A stretch of 64,000 nucleotides of DNA from DATKDF01 sp963752045 (GTDB lineage Bacteria > Acidobacteriota > Vicinamibacteria > Vicinamibacterales > SCN-69-37). The notes under the pieces were generated by a model. It worked only from the letters and a program-made list of their open reading frames with translations. It had not been told where the DNA came from and made no database searches. The translations under genes and the position numbers were made by a program. Every line of letters begins with the position of its first letter. Position 1 is the stretch's first letter. Location of the stretch: the NCBI GenBank assembly GCA_963752045.1, contig CAVVWN010000014.1:124001-188000 (forward strand), read 5' to 3'. This document shows positions 1 through 8,204 of the stretch, one piece after another.

Positions 1-99
1 ATCGCGGGACTTCTCGGCGGCGTCGCGATGCTGGCGAGCCTCATTCCCGCACGCCAGGCGGCACGAATCGACCCGGTGGTGGCGCTCAGGGCGGAGTGA
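1..99 (+). CDS. C-terminal end of a MacB/FtsX-like (ADOP-type) permease, partial
   Basis: The frame open from base 1 ends at a TGA at 97-99 and encodes a last transmembrane stretch followed by an Ala/Arg-rich tail ending VVALRAE. This tail (PARQAARIDPVVALRAE) is the usual C-terminus of MacB-type permeases and resembles the ends of the two complete permeases at 23932 and 42274. Only 32 residues are visible, so the class is inferred from the tail and the local abundance of this family. Confidence 0.7.
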   Translation: MAGLLGGVAMLASLIPARQAARIDPVVALRAE

Positions 100-118
100 C
101 GGCGCCGGGCGGCGGACC

Positions 119-124
119 TATAAT
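119..124 (+). promoter_or_regulatory. TATAAT -10 box of the M19 dipeptidase gene
   Basis: A perfect TATAAT ends 7 nt before the ATG at 132. A normal sigma-70 start point would fall at or next to the A of the ATG, so the transcript is probably leaderless. No TTGACA-like -35 is visible. Confidence 0.6.
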
Positions 125-131
125 CGTCCGT

Positions 132-1352
132 ATGCGAAAGCTCGTGATTCCGCTGACTCTCGTCATCGTCGCGGTGGCGAGCACGCTGATGCTCGCCGGG
201 CAGGCCAGCCCGCAGGTCGATCGGGCGCGAAGGCTCCTGCGCGACGCACCGGTCTTTGACGGGCACAACGATTACCCGTGGCAGGTTCGTGAACGGGCGA
301 ACGGCGACGTCGACGCGCTCGACCTCCGCGAGCGGCAGACCGATCTGATGACCGACTTCGTCCGGCTCGAAGCCGGCGGAGTGGGCGCGCAGTTCTGGTC
401 GGTGTACGTGCCGTCGCCGCCGGCCGGCACGCCGCCAGCCGATTCGGTGACACAGGTGCTCGAGCAGATCGACATCGTCCACCGCATGGTGGCGAAGTAC
501 CCGAACGACCTGGCCCTGGCGCTTTCGGCCGACGATGTGGAGCGGGCGCGGCACGACCGGAAGATCGCGTCACTCATCGGCATGGAGGGCGGGCACTCGA
601 TCAACTCGTCGCTGGCAACGCTGCGGATGATGTACCGGCTCGGCGCCCGGTACATGACGCTCACCCACTCGCTCAACACGCCATGGGCCGACTCGGCAAC
701 CGACACGCCGGAACACGACGGCCTCACGCCGTTCGGCGTCGAGGTCATCGGCGAGATGAACCGGCTCGGCATGCTGGTCGACCTCAGCCACACGTCTCCG
801 GCCACGATGGCCGACGTACTCGATGTGACGCGCGCGCCCGTGATCTTCTCGCACTCGTCCGCCAAGGCACTCACGAACGTCCCGCGCAACGTCCCGGACG
901 ACATCCTCCGGCGGTTGCCTGCGAACGGCGGCGTGGTGATGGTGACCTTCGTGCCGGGATTCGTCTCGCAGGAAGTGGCCGACTGGGGGTCCCGGGACAC
1001 CGCCGAGCGCCGGCGGCTCGAAGGTCAGGCCGGCACGGACGCGGCCGCCCTCGAGCGCGGCCTGACCGCCTGGCGGCAGGCCAATCCGACGCCCCGGGCT
1101 TCGATGCTCCAGGTGGCCGACCACATCGATCACATCCGGAAGGTCGCCGGCATCGACCACATCGGACTCGGCAGCGACTTCGACGGCATCACGAGCGTGC
1201 CGGTCGGACTCGAGGACGTCTCGACGTACCCGCTGCTCCTCGGTGAGCTCGTGAGCCGTGGCTATTCGGACGACGACATTCGCAAGATCACGTACCGCAA
1301 TGTACTGCGCGTTCTCAGGCAGGCCGAAGCGGTCGCACACCCGGCCCGGTAG
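132..1352 (+). CDS. Secreted membrane dipeptidase, peptidase family M19
   Basis: This 406-residue protein is a renal-dipeptidase-type zinc hydrolase that cleaves dipeptides (and, in some members, beta-lactams). A signal peptide covers about residues 1-25. The zinc-site signatures are visible: GHNDYP (His45, Asp47), GMEGGHS with the bridging Glu, the SHSSAKAL histidine and the late GLGSDFDG motif. The frame is open from a GTG at 96, but the ATG at 132 is preferred because it gives a clean signal peptide and lies directly behind a TATAAT box. The esterase gene follows after 11 bp and is probably cotranscribed. The family call is secure; the natural substrate is not known. Confidence 0.93.
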   Translation: MRKLVIPLTLVIVAVASTLMLAGQASPQVDRARRLLRDAPVFDGHNDYPWQVRERANGDVDALDLRERQTDLMTDFVRLEAGGVGAQFWSVYVPSPPAGTPPADSVTQVLEQIDIVHRMVAKYPNDLALALSADDVERARHDRKIASLIGMEGGHSINSSLATLRMMYRLGARYMTLTHSLNTPWADSATDTPEHDGLTPFGVEVIGEMNRLGMLVDLSHTSPATMADVLDVTRAPVIFSHSSAKALTNVPRNVPDDILRRLPANGGVVMVTFVPGFVSQEVADWGSRDTAERRRLEGQAGTDAAALERGLTAWRQANPTPRASMLQVADHIDHIRKVAGIDHIGLGSDFDGITSVPVGLEDVSTYPLLLGELVSRGYSDDDIRKITYRNVLRVLRQAEAVAHPAR

Positions 1353-1363
1353 CGAAGGACACC

Positions 1364-1981
1364 GTGTCTATTCTGATCGCGGCACTCGGAGACTCCACGA
1401 CGGCCGGCACTCCCGGCTACCGATCGCCCGTCGAAGCGCCGCCTGATGGCGAGGGAAATCCGGTCAGTCAGTACGCCTACTGGCTGGTCGAGCAGCACCC
1501 CCAGTGGCGCGTGCTGAATCGAGGCGTCGACGGCGAGCGCAGCGACGAGGTGGCCGCGCGCTTCGATCGCGACGTCCTCTCGCGGCAACCGCACGTGCTC
1601 GTGGTGATCGCCGGCGTGAACGACGTCTATCAGGGCCGTCCGGTCGGGCACACCACGCGGCACCTGCGCGCGATCTACGACCGGGCGGCTGAAGCCGGCA
1701 TCCCGGTGGTCGCCGGATCCATCGTGCCCTACAACACGGCGACGCCCGAACAGAACGCGCGCATGCACGCCATCAACGCGTGGATCGCCGCCGAGGCCGC
1801 GAAGGATCCCAACCTGACGTTCGTCGACACGCGCGCGGCGGTCGCGTCGGCCGATGACCCGGACCAACTGGCCGGTTCCCCCGACGGCCTCCACCCCGAC
1901 GTCGACGGCTACCGCCGGATGGCCGACGCGATTGGACCCGCGGTCGCCGGGGCCCTCGCCGCCCGGGACATCTCAGCGTAG
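1364..1981 (+). CDS. SGNH/GDSL-family hydrolase
   Basis: This 205-residue protein belongs to the SGNH esterase/lipase superfamily. Block I is LGDSTTAG (Ser11), block II NRGVDGE (Gly), block III GVND (Asn) and block V DGLHPD with the catalytic Asp and His. There is no signal peptide, so it is probably cytoplasmic. It starts with GTG 11 bp after the dipeptidase stop, with a weak GAAGGA upstream, consistent with one operon. Its last 9 bases overlap the end of the convergent serine hydrolase gene. Substrates could be short acyl esters; nothing in the sequence narrows this. Confidence 0.9.
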   Translation: MSILIAALGDSTTAGTPGYRSPVEAPPDGEGNPVSQYAYWLVEQHPQWRVLNRGVDGERSDEVAARFDRDVLSRQPHVLVVIAGVNDVYQGRPVGHTTRHLRAIYDRAAEAGIPVVAGSIVPYNTATPEQNARMHAINAWIAAEAAKDPNLTFVDTRAAVASADDPDQLAGSPDGLHPDVDGYRRMADAIGPAVAGALAARDISA

Positions 1982-3172
1982 CGGCCCGCGCTCCGTGCGC
2001 GCGACACCCGGCACACCTGACGCACCTGTCGCACCCGCGACCGCCCGATTGACGATCTCGCGAAACTCGCTGGTGGGGTTGGCGCCGCCGGGGCTCTGCG
2101 TGAAGACCATGCCGATGAGGTCGCGCGCGGGATCGACCCAGCCCATCGTGCCGTCCGATCCGGTGTGGTAGTAGCTGCCGTCCTCACGGATCATCCAGCC
2201 GTACGCGTACGAGGTGTTCGTTCCTGATTTCACCCGCGGGGTGATGGCTGCCCGCACCGTGGCCTCGGCCAGGATCCGGCGGCCGCCGTACTCACCCCCG
2301 CGCCGGTACATCTCGAGGAACCGCGCGTAGTCGGCGGTCGTCGAAATCATGCCGCCTGAGGCGCGAATGACGGGAAAGTCCGGCGGGTCGCCCGGCGTGA
2401 AGCCCTGCGTGAACACAATGGGCCCGCCCCGCCCGCCTTCACGCCGGCCGCGATACACGGTGGCCATGCGCTGAAGCTTGGCCGGGTCTTCATGATTCAG
2501 CGTGTCGGACATCCCCAGTGGATCGTAGATCCGGGACTTGAGGAACTGCTCGAGCGGCTGGCCCGAGAGGACTTCGATGATCGCGCCCAGCGTGTTGTAG
2601 CCCGCATTGTTGTAGGAATACTCGCCGGGCGGTTCGGCCGGGCCCTCGGCGCCGAAACGGGCAACGGCCTTCCCGAGCGTCGGCGTTTCCCCGTCTTCGA
2701 ATGGATACATGATCGGCCGGATCCGCAGGCCCGACGAATGCGTCAGCAGTTGCTCGATGGTCACCTGACGCGACTTGTCGTTGTCGAACGCCGTCAGGTG
2801 CTTCGAGACGGGGTCGGACACGGCAAGCTTCCCCTCGTCAGCCAGCATCAGGATGGCGGTGGCTACTACTGGCTTCGTGTTCGACGCCATCCTGAAGAGC
2901 GTGTCCTGCTCCATGGGCAGGCGGTACGCGTGGTGCTTGTAGCCGACGGCCTCGTGCAGGACCACCTCACCGCGGTGCGCGACGTACAGCACCGCGCCGC
3001 GCAGCTCGTCGCGGGCCACCGCACTGCGGTAGAGGTCCACGGCCGCTGCGAAACTCGCGGCCGGCGCGGCCTGCCTGAACCCGGCTGGCGCACCGGCGAC
3101 GACAGCGCCGACTGGTGGAAGCGACACGACCGCGAGCATCACGGCGGCCAGCACGAGCGGCAGACGTCTCAT
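1973..3172 (-). CDS. Secreted serine hydrolase of the class C beta-lactamase fold
   Basis: The 399-residue product has a signal peptide (about residues 1-28) and a beta-lactamase/esterase domain with the S-N-T-K nucleophile motif (Ser97-Lys100), a Tyr-containing YSYNN motif and an HTGSDG segment in place of KTG. Such proteins act as DD-peptidases, esterases or peptidases rather than true beta-lactamases, so the substrate is open. The ATG at 3172 overlaps the stop of the upstream phosphatase gene by 4 bp (ATGA), indicating translational coupling. The C-terminal tail GATGASGVPGVA is encoded by a 9-bp DNA repeat (2001-2035) related to intergenic arrays elsewhere in the window. The 3' end overlaps the SGNH gene by 9 bp. 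Confidence 0.88.
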   Translation of the reverse strand: MRRLPLVLAAVMLAVVSLPPVGAVVAGAPAGFRQAAPAASFAAAVDLYRSAVARDELRGAVLYVAHRGEVVLHEAVGYKHHAYRLPMEQDTLFRMASNTKPVVATAILMLADEGKLAVSDPVSKHLTAFDNDKSRQVTIEQLLTHSSGLRIRPIMYPFEDGETPTLGKAVARFGAEGPAEPPGEYSYNNAGYNTLGAIIEVLSGQPLEQFLKSRIYDPLGMSDTLNHEDPAKLQRMATVYRGRREGGRGGPIVFTQGFTPGDPPDFPVIRASGGMISTTADYARFLEMYRRGGEYGGRRILAEATVRAAITPRVKSGTNTSYAYGWMIREDGSYYHTGSDGTMGWVDPARDLIGMVFTQSPGGANPTSEFREIVNRAVAGATGASGVPGVARTERGPLR

Positions 3173-3843
3173 ACGCGACTCCCGTCTTCGAGAAAACCGG
3201 CGACGACACCGGCGAGGTCTCGTGGATCTTCCACAATCAGGTCGCCGGCGGCAATCTCGATCCCGCCGCGCCTCGATCCGAATCCGTACCGGGCCAGGCA
3301 CACGCCGGCGCCCGCCCGGCGGGCCGTGTCCACATCGATGACCGAGTCGCCAATCATGAGCGTGGCGGCAGGCGAAACGGCCGCCTCACGCATCAGGAAC
3401 TCCAGCCCGGACGGATCGGGCTTGCGCGGAAACCGGCCGTCGCCGCCGATGACCCACGTGAAATGGGCCGAGAGCTCGAACGCGTCGAGCAGGCGGCGCG
3501 TCGGCTTCTCGGGCTTGTTGGTGAGCACGGCAAGCCGCGCCCTGGGAGAGAGGTCGCCTACGGCCGCGACGACACCGGGGTAGGGCCGGGTGTGCACGAC
3601 GAGGCGGCTGTCGTACGTCTCGAGGAAGCGCTCGAGCGCCTCGTCAACGGGCACCTGGAGGCCGCGAGCCTCGAGCGCGCGCTCGACCAGCTTCCGCGCG
3701 CCGCTCCCCACCATGGCGGCAACCGCCTCCACGGCAAGCGGCTCGGCGCCGTAGCCGACGAGCAGCTCGTTGGCACTGTCGGCCAGGTCACGCTCGGAGT
3801 CGATGAGCGTCCCGTCGAGATCGAAGACGACCAGCAAGGACAT
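3169..3843 (-). CDS. gph: HAD-superfamily phosphatase, phosphoglycolate phosphatase-like
   Basis: This 224-residue protein has the haloacid dehalogenase motifs in order: DLDGTLIDS (nucleophile Asp), LTNKP (motif II), the Lys of RKPDPSGLEF (motif III) and GDSVIDVDTA (acidic motif IV). The helical cap between motifs I and II and the overall length fit Gph-type phosphatases, which remove 2-phosphoglycolate formed during DNA repair or oxygenation reactions. Related HADs use other sugar phosphates, so the substrate is tentative. The ATG at 3843 is chosen over an upstream TTG because it begins directly before the conserved first strand. It is the first gene of a two-gene unit with the serine hydrolase. 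Confidence 0.85.
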   Translation of the reverse strand: MSLLVVFDLDGTLIDSERDLADSANELLVGYGAEPLAVEAVAAMVGSGARKLVERALEARGLQVPVDEALERFLETYDSRLVVHTRPYPGVVAAVGDLSPRARLAVLTNKPEKPTRRLLDAFELSAHFTWVIGGDGRFPRKPDPSGLEFLMREAAVSPAATLMIGDSVIDVDTARRAGAGVCLARYGFGSRRGGIEIAAGDLIVEDPRDLAGVVAGFLEDGSRV

Positions 3844-3847
3844 CGAG

Positions 3848-3871
3848 CATATCAACCGTCATATCAACCGT
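3848..3871 (-). promoter_or_regulatory. Perfect 12-bp tandem direct repeat in front of the phosphatase gene
   Basis: On the minus strand ACGGTTGATATG occurs twice head-to-tail and ends 4 nt before the ATG at 3843. The repeats contain TGATAT-like elements, so they may form the promoter, or a tandem operator. The role is inferred only from position. Confidence 0.4.
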
Positions 3872-3915
3872 GGAGGACGTGGAGCGCATGGAGGCTCGAC
3901 GGCGCCCTGAGGCGT

Positions 3916-4061
3916 GGTCAGCTTGGCGGTGAGGGGTGAGGGCACACGCAGGAGAAGCCGCCGGTACCCACAGGACGAAATCGGCGTCTTCTCATGCGTG
4001 TGCCCTCACCCCTCACAACCGGCCGGAGGCCGGCCGGGCTACGCCCGGCGCCAAGCTGACC
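3916..4061. repeat. 146-bp bipartite inverted repeat (large hairpin)
   Basis: A 13-bp outer stem (3916-3928 with 4049-4061, perfect, GGTCAGCTTGGCG) encloses a 29-bp inner stem (3929-3957 with 3988-4016, one mismatch). The inner loop is 30 nt. The right side carries an extra 32 nt containing a GC-rich mini-palindrome (GGCCGGAGGCCGGCC) and a CGGGC-TAC-GCCCG hairpin. It lies in the 400-bp spacer between the divergent phosphatase and CadC-like genes. It could be a small mobile or REP-like element; no coding capacity is apparent. Confidence 0.75.
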
Positions 4062-4107
4062 TCCAGTGAGCCAGGGCTCCGGCGGCCTGGTGCGGACCCT
4101 GTTCCAA

Positions 4108-4185
4108 CCTCCATGCCATCAACTCTTTCCACGGAGTCCGCTTCTCGCCCTGACCTCCATGCCCTCAACGCTCTCCACGGTGTCC
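4108..4185 (+). repeat. Two diverged copies of a 32-bp repeat, third copy inverted at about 3867-3895
   Basis: Bases 4108-4139 and 4154-4185 share the pattern CCTCCATGCC-TCAAC-CTC-CCACGG-GTCC. A related copy in inverse orientation lies at about 3867-3895 (24 of 28 positions match). The copies flank the large hairpin, so this spacer is built from nested repeats. No function can be assigned. Confidence 0.55.
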
Positions 4186-4241
4186 CAGGTTCCAGCCCAA
4201 CCGTACGGGGTGTTCGAGACGTCAAACGTCAGAGAGTCTCA

Positions 4242-5099
4242 ATGGCTGCACCGCCCGAAACCGGACACCTCCTTCGGTTCGGCGACTTCGTGTTCGACCG
4301 GCGCTCGCTCGAGCTGCGCCAGGGCAGCCATGTGGTTCACCTTCAGCAGCAGCCGGCGCAGGTGCTGGCCCTGCTCATCGACCGCGCCGGGCACGTCGTC
4401 ACGCGCGAGGAACTGCGGCAGGCGGTGTGGAGCGCGGACACGCGCGTCGACTTCGATCGAGGTCTCAGCTACTGCATCAACCAGATTCGTGCGGCCCTCG
4501 GCGACGCGGCCGACGCGCCGCGCTACCTGGAGACGTTGCACGGGCGCGGATACCGGTTCACCGGAGACGTGCGGCCGGTCCACTCGGAGCCGGTTGAAAG
4601 TCCGGCCCGGCCGATTGCGCTCGTCGCGCTCGTGACCGCGCTCGTCATGGTCGCCACGGCGGGCTGGTGGGCCCTGGCTCCTGGAAATCCGGCTCCAGAG
4701 CCACAGGGCATCGGTGTAGGCGCGTTTGGCGCGCCGGCTGAAGCCGAACTGTGGGCGGGCGCGCTCAGGAGCGAGTTCCTGGCACGGCTCGCGCACGACG
4801 CGCGCGTGCCCGTCGTGGACCTGTCCCGCGCAACTGACGCGCGCCTGCCCTGGCGCGTCGAGGGCCAGGTGGAAGCCGACAGTGGTCACCTGACGGTGAC
4901 CGTCACGGTTCGAGACGGCCGGACCGGCACAATCAGGTGGTCCGACGTGTTCGACGCGCCTGCCGACGACCAGCCGGCCGGGCAGGCACAGCTCTCCGAG
5001 CGCATCGCGAATGCGGTCCGGCTGGCGGTTGAAGGGCCCTCTGCCCAGCCGGCGGGCAATCGACTCCCACGTCAGCCGCAACCAGCGGCCGGCGGCTAG
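4242..5099 (+). CDS. CadC-like membrane-anchored transcriptional regulator
   Basis: The 285-residue protein starts with an OmpR/PhoB-type winged-helix DNA-binding domain (about residues 8-105: FGDFVFDRRSLELR, the VVTREELRQAVW turn, LETLHGRGYRF wing). A single transmembrane helix follows at about 112-134 and then a roughly 150-residue extracytoplasmic region resembling the FlgO/TolB-like N-terminal fold seen in such regulators. No response-regulator receiver domain is present, so it is a one-component sensor of the CadC/ToxR type. The ATG at 4242 is used because it directly precedes the winged helix; the frame is open further upstream through repeat DNA. The target genes are unknown; the downstream VWFA genes are candidates by position. 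Confidence 0.85.
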   Translation: MAAPPETGHLLRFGDFVFDRRSLELRQGSHVVHLQQQPAQVLALLIDRAGHVVTREELRQAVWSADTRVDFDRGLSYCINQIRAALGDAADAPRYLETLHGRGYRFTGDVRPVHSEPVESPARPIALVALVTALVMVATAGWWALAPGNPAPEPQGIGVGAFGAPAEAELWAGALRSEFLARLAHDARVPVVDLSRATDARLPWRVEGQVEADSGHLTVTVTVRDGRTGTIRWSDVFDAPADDQPAGQAQLSERIANAVRLAVEGPSAQPAGNRLPRQPQPAAGG

Positions 5100-5198
5100 A
5101 CGAAGGCGCCACGCCGCCCTGCCCCGGGGCTGTGGCCGTGAGGCTTTTTCCCATCGTAGTAACGTAGGAAGGGACAACCGCCGTATTAGAAGGAGAAC

Positions 5199-6158
5199 GT
5201 GTTGATAATCCGAAGCTGCCTGGCGGCGCTCGTCGCCTTCGCCCTCCTCGCCGCCGGCCCCGTGGCACAGCAGCCCCAGTTCCGCGTCGGGGTGCAGACG
5301 GTCCCGATTTACGCGACGGTCACCGACCGCGAAGGCCGGCTCGTGCCAGACCTCGAACGCGAGCACTTCGAGATTTACGACAACGGCAAGCTCCAGACGA
5401 TCACCAACTTCACCGCGGACATCCAGCCACTCACCGTGGTCGTGATGCTCGATACGAGCGGCAGCATGACGCTCTACCTCGACCTCCTCAAGCTCGCGGC
5501 CGAGCAGTTCGTGATCCGCCTCCTGCCGGACGACCGGGCGAAGATCGGCTCGTTCTCGGACAAGATCCTGTTCGGCCCCCGGCAAGGCATGCCCTTCACG
5601 GGCGATCGCGACGAGCTCCTGCGAATCCTGCAGAGCGAGATTCAGTTCGGCAATCCCACGCGCCTCTGGGACGCCGTGCTCCTCAGCATGACGGAGCTCG
5701 CCGAGGAACCCGGGCGACGGGTGGTGCTCGTCTTTACCGACGGTGACGACAACGCCAGCCAGATGGCCGACCGCGGCGACGTCATCGATCAGGCGCAGGC
5801 CGAGAACTTCATGGTCTACGGCATCGGCTATCGCAGCCGGTACTTCGACGGCCGGTCCTGGGTGACGACGCGGCCGGACCGGGGTCTCCGGCCGCTCGCG
5901 CAGCAGAGTGGCGGCGGCTACTTCGAGCTGACGCAGGCGCATGAGCTCGGTCCGACGTTCACGCGCGTGGCCGACGAGCTCCACCGGCAGTACGTCATCG
6001 GTTTCTCGCCGGAAGTTCTGGACGGCAAAGTCCACAGGCTCGAGGTGAAGACGACGGTGCCCGGTATGACGGTGCGCGCCCGGCAGAGTTATCTGGCGAC
6101 CCCGACGTCTGCTCCCCCGCCCGTGAGCCTGCCGCGCGACGAGGCGATGAGGAGGTAG
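5199..6158 (+). CDS. Secreted VWFA-related protein (acidobacterial TIGR03436 type)
   Basis: This 319-residue protein has an N-terminal signal sequence and the acidobacterial VWFA architecture: a short beta domain (VPIYATVTDREGRLVPDL, HFEIYDNG) followed by a von Willebrand A domain. The MIDAS metal site is visible as D85-T-S-G-S89 with a later LVFTDGDDN. Such domains bind protein ligands through a divalent cation; the partner is unknown. A strong AGGAG at 5191-5195 decides between starts: GTG at 5199 or TTG at 5202. The paralogue at 6167 follows after 8 bp with its own GGAGG, so the two form a unit. Confidence 0.9.
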   Translation: MLIIRSCLAALVAFALLAAGPVAQQPQFRVGVQTVPIYATVTDREGRLVPDLEREHFEIYDNGKLQTITNFTADIQPLTVVVMLDTSGSMTLYLDLLKLAAEQFVIRLLPDDRAKIGSFSDKILFGPRQGMPFTGDRDELLRILQSEIQFGNPTRLWDAVLLSMTELAEEPGRRVVLVFTDGDDNASQMADRGDVIDQAQAENFMVYGIGYRSRYFDGRSWVTTRPDRGLRPLAQQSGGGYFELTQAHELGPTFTRVADELHRQYVIGFSPEVLDGKVHRLEVKTTVPGMTVRARQSYLATPTSAPPPVSLPRDEAMRR

Positions 6159-6166
6159 CGGCGGAC

Positions 6167-7198
6167 ATGGGTTCGCCTCGGTGGCTCGTCCCGGCCCTCG
6201 CCCTGGCGGTGGGCCTCTCGACTGCGCTGGCACCCACGGCCCAGCAGCCACCGCCGACGCAGCAGACCGCCTCCAACGCAGGATCCGCAGCGACCGACGT
6301 TCCGCACCGGCGTCGAGACGGTCGCCATATACGCCTCGGTGCTCGATGAGTTCGGTGAGCTCGTCACCGATCTCACCGAAGACGACTTCACCGTGCTCGA
6401 CGATGGCGAGCCGCAGAAGCTGACGCTCTTCGCGAGCACGTTCCAGCCGATCACGGCGGCCCTGCTCGTCGACACGAGCGCCAGCATGGCTCTCAGCTAC
6501 GACCAGGCCGCTGCGGCGGCCGAGCAGTTCGTCATCCGGCTGCTGCCGGAGGATCGCGCGCGCGTCGGCAGCTTCGCCGACAAGGTGCGGTGGGCAACCG
6601 AGATGACGGGCGACCGGGACGCTCTCTTGCGCGGGCTGCGCGACGCGCTCGACGTCGGGAATCCGTCACAGGTCTGGGACAGCATCGACCAGACCCGCGG
6701 AAGGAGCTGGCCTCGCTCGGCGGCAGGCGCGTCCTCATCGTCTACACCGACGGCAACGACACAGCGAGCCGCATCACGCGCGAGCACCTCGTGACCCAGT
6801 TGAGGAGCGACGAGGTGATGGTCTACGTCGTGCAGTTTCCGATGACACGGTTTCCCGACATCGAGCTTTCGCTCTACCAGGTCGTGCTGCACAAGTCGCC
6901 CGCGGCCGGCGTCCGGCCGCCGCGATTGCTGCGCGAGGCGTCGCGACGCGTGACCGAGGCCCTCCAGGCGGTGTCGTTCCAGACGGGCGGAGGCCACTTC
7001 CAGCTCAAACCGTTCGACGACCTGAACGCGACGTTCACCCAGGTCACGAACGAGCTGCGCCAGCAGTACCTTCTGGGGTTCACGCCTCAGACGCTCGATG
7101 GGCGTGTCCATTCGCTGGAACTTCGCACCACGCGCGGGGCGACGGTGAGGGCACGGCGGAGCTACCTGGCTCCGAAGGCAGAGGGCCAGCCTCGATAG
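6167..7198 (+). pseudogene. Second VWFA-related protein, disrupted by two frameshifts
   Basis: The sequence encodes a paralogue of the preceding gene but not in one frame. The ATG at 6167 begins a signal peptide; near 6266-6284 the homology moves by +1 into a frame giving PQRPTFRTGVETVAIYASV and the DTSAS MIDAS motif; near 6685-6700 it moves back by -1 to give KELASLGGRRVLIVYTDGND and the rest of the domain up to the TAG at 7196-7198. The net shift is zero. Either the gene is recently decayed or the assembly has one extra and one missing base; no long homopolymer marks either spot. Conservation on both sides of the shifts favours sequence error or very recent inactivation. Confidence 0.75.
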
Positions 7199-7239
7199 CG
7201 GAACCTCGGCCGCTCGCCCCGATTCCAATCCCGACGGGT

Positions 7240-7245
7240 TATAGT
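7240..7245 (+). promoter_or_regulatory. TATAGT -10 box of the TRAP operon
   Basis: TATAGT ends 11 nt before the ATG at 7257, so the predicted leader is only about 5 nt. No Shine-Dalgarno sequence is present in that space. Confidence 0.55.
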
Positions 7246-7256
7246 CTTCAGATCTC

Positions 7257-8204
7257 ATGCGGAGACCCTTCCCGATGCGGCCGGCCCTGCACCTGTGCGC
7301 CCTTCTGTTGCTTCTCGCGGCACTTCCCGGGTGTTCGCTCAAGAAGATGGCGGTCACGAGCGTGGCCGGCATGTTGTCGGAGAGCGGCACGACATTTTCG
7401 TCCGACAACGACCCGGAGCTCGTCCGTGACGCTGCGCCTTTTGCGATCAAGCTGTACGAATCGCTGCTCGAGACGGTGCCCGACAACCAGGGCCTGCTGC
7501 GCGCGACCTGCAGCGTCTTCACGCAGTACGCCTACGCGTTCGTCGAGACGGATGCCGAGATCATCGAGTCCGAAGACTTCGCGGCGGCGATGGCCATGCG
7601 GGAGCGGGCGCTCAGGCTCTACCTGCGGGGCCGCGATTACTGCATTCGGGCCATGGAGCTGCGGCGCGCCGGCGTCGAACAGGCGCTCAAGCTCGATCCG
7701 GATGCCGCGCTCGGCTGGGCGCGCCCGACCGACGTCGAGCTGCTCTACTGGACCGGCGCGTCGTGGGGCTCGGCCATTTCGATCGGCCAGGGCAAGCCGG
7801 CGCTCGTCGCCGACGTGCCGGCCGTCAAGGCGCTGATGAACCGGGCGCTCGAGCTCGACGAGACCTTTCAGCAGGGCGCCATTCACGCCGCCCTGATTTC
7901 GCTCGAGGCGCTGCCCGAGGCGATGGGCGGATCGGCCGAGCGGGCCCGCGAGCATTTCGAACGGGCCGTGGCGCTCTCACAAGGCCTGGACCCGAGCCCG
8001 TATGTCACGCTCGCCGCGTCGGTGTCGGTGGCCGAGCAGAACCGGGCCGAATTCGAGAAGCTGCTCGAGCAGGCGCTGGCCATCGACCCGGAGGCCAATC
8101 CGGACATCCGGTTGATCACGGCCATTGCGCAGAACCGCGCGCGCCACCTGCTCGCGCGAATCGACGAGCTGTTCCTCGGGAACGGCTCCGGAGGGCGACA
8201 GTGA
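7257..8204 (+). CDS. TRAP transporter TatT component family lipoprotein
   Basis: This 315-residue protein begins with a lipoprotein signal (lipobox LAALPGC) and consists otherwise of helical TPR-like repeats. Its sequence (KMAVTSVAGMLSESG, DNDPELVRDAAPFAIK, LYWTGASWGSAI) is that of the TatT family, the helical partner of periplasmic TRAP substrate-binding proteins first described in Treponema. TatT trimers dock the binding protein and may pass hydrophobic ligands. It is the first gene of a four-gene unit; its TGA overlaps the next GTG by 4 bp. Confidence 0.9.
   Translation: MRRPFPMRPALHLCALLLLLAALPGCSLKKMAVTSVAGMLSESGTTFSSDNDPELVRDAAPFAIKLYESLLETVPDNQGLLRATCSVFTQYAYAFVETDAEIIESEDFAAAMAMRERALRLYLRGRDYCIRAMELRRAGVEQALKLDPDAALGWARPTDVELLYWTGASWGSAISIGQGKPALVADVPAVKALMNRALELDETFQQGAIHAALISLEALPEAMGGSAERAREHFERAVALSQGLDPSPYVTLAASVSVAEQNRAEFEKLLEQALAIDPEANPDIRLITAIAQNRARHLLARIDELFLGNGSGGRQ

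Noticed and set aside
3936..4241. Upstream extension of the CadC-like gene to 3936
   Set aside because: The extension would translate the large hairpin and 32-bp repeats; the winged-helix domain begins directly after the ATG at 4242.
4239..6251. A 670-codon minus-strand frame across the CadC-like and first VWFA genes
   Set aside because: It spans two well-supported plus-strand genes, starts and stops at arbitrary points and has no recognisable domain.
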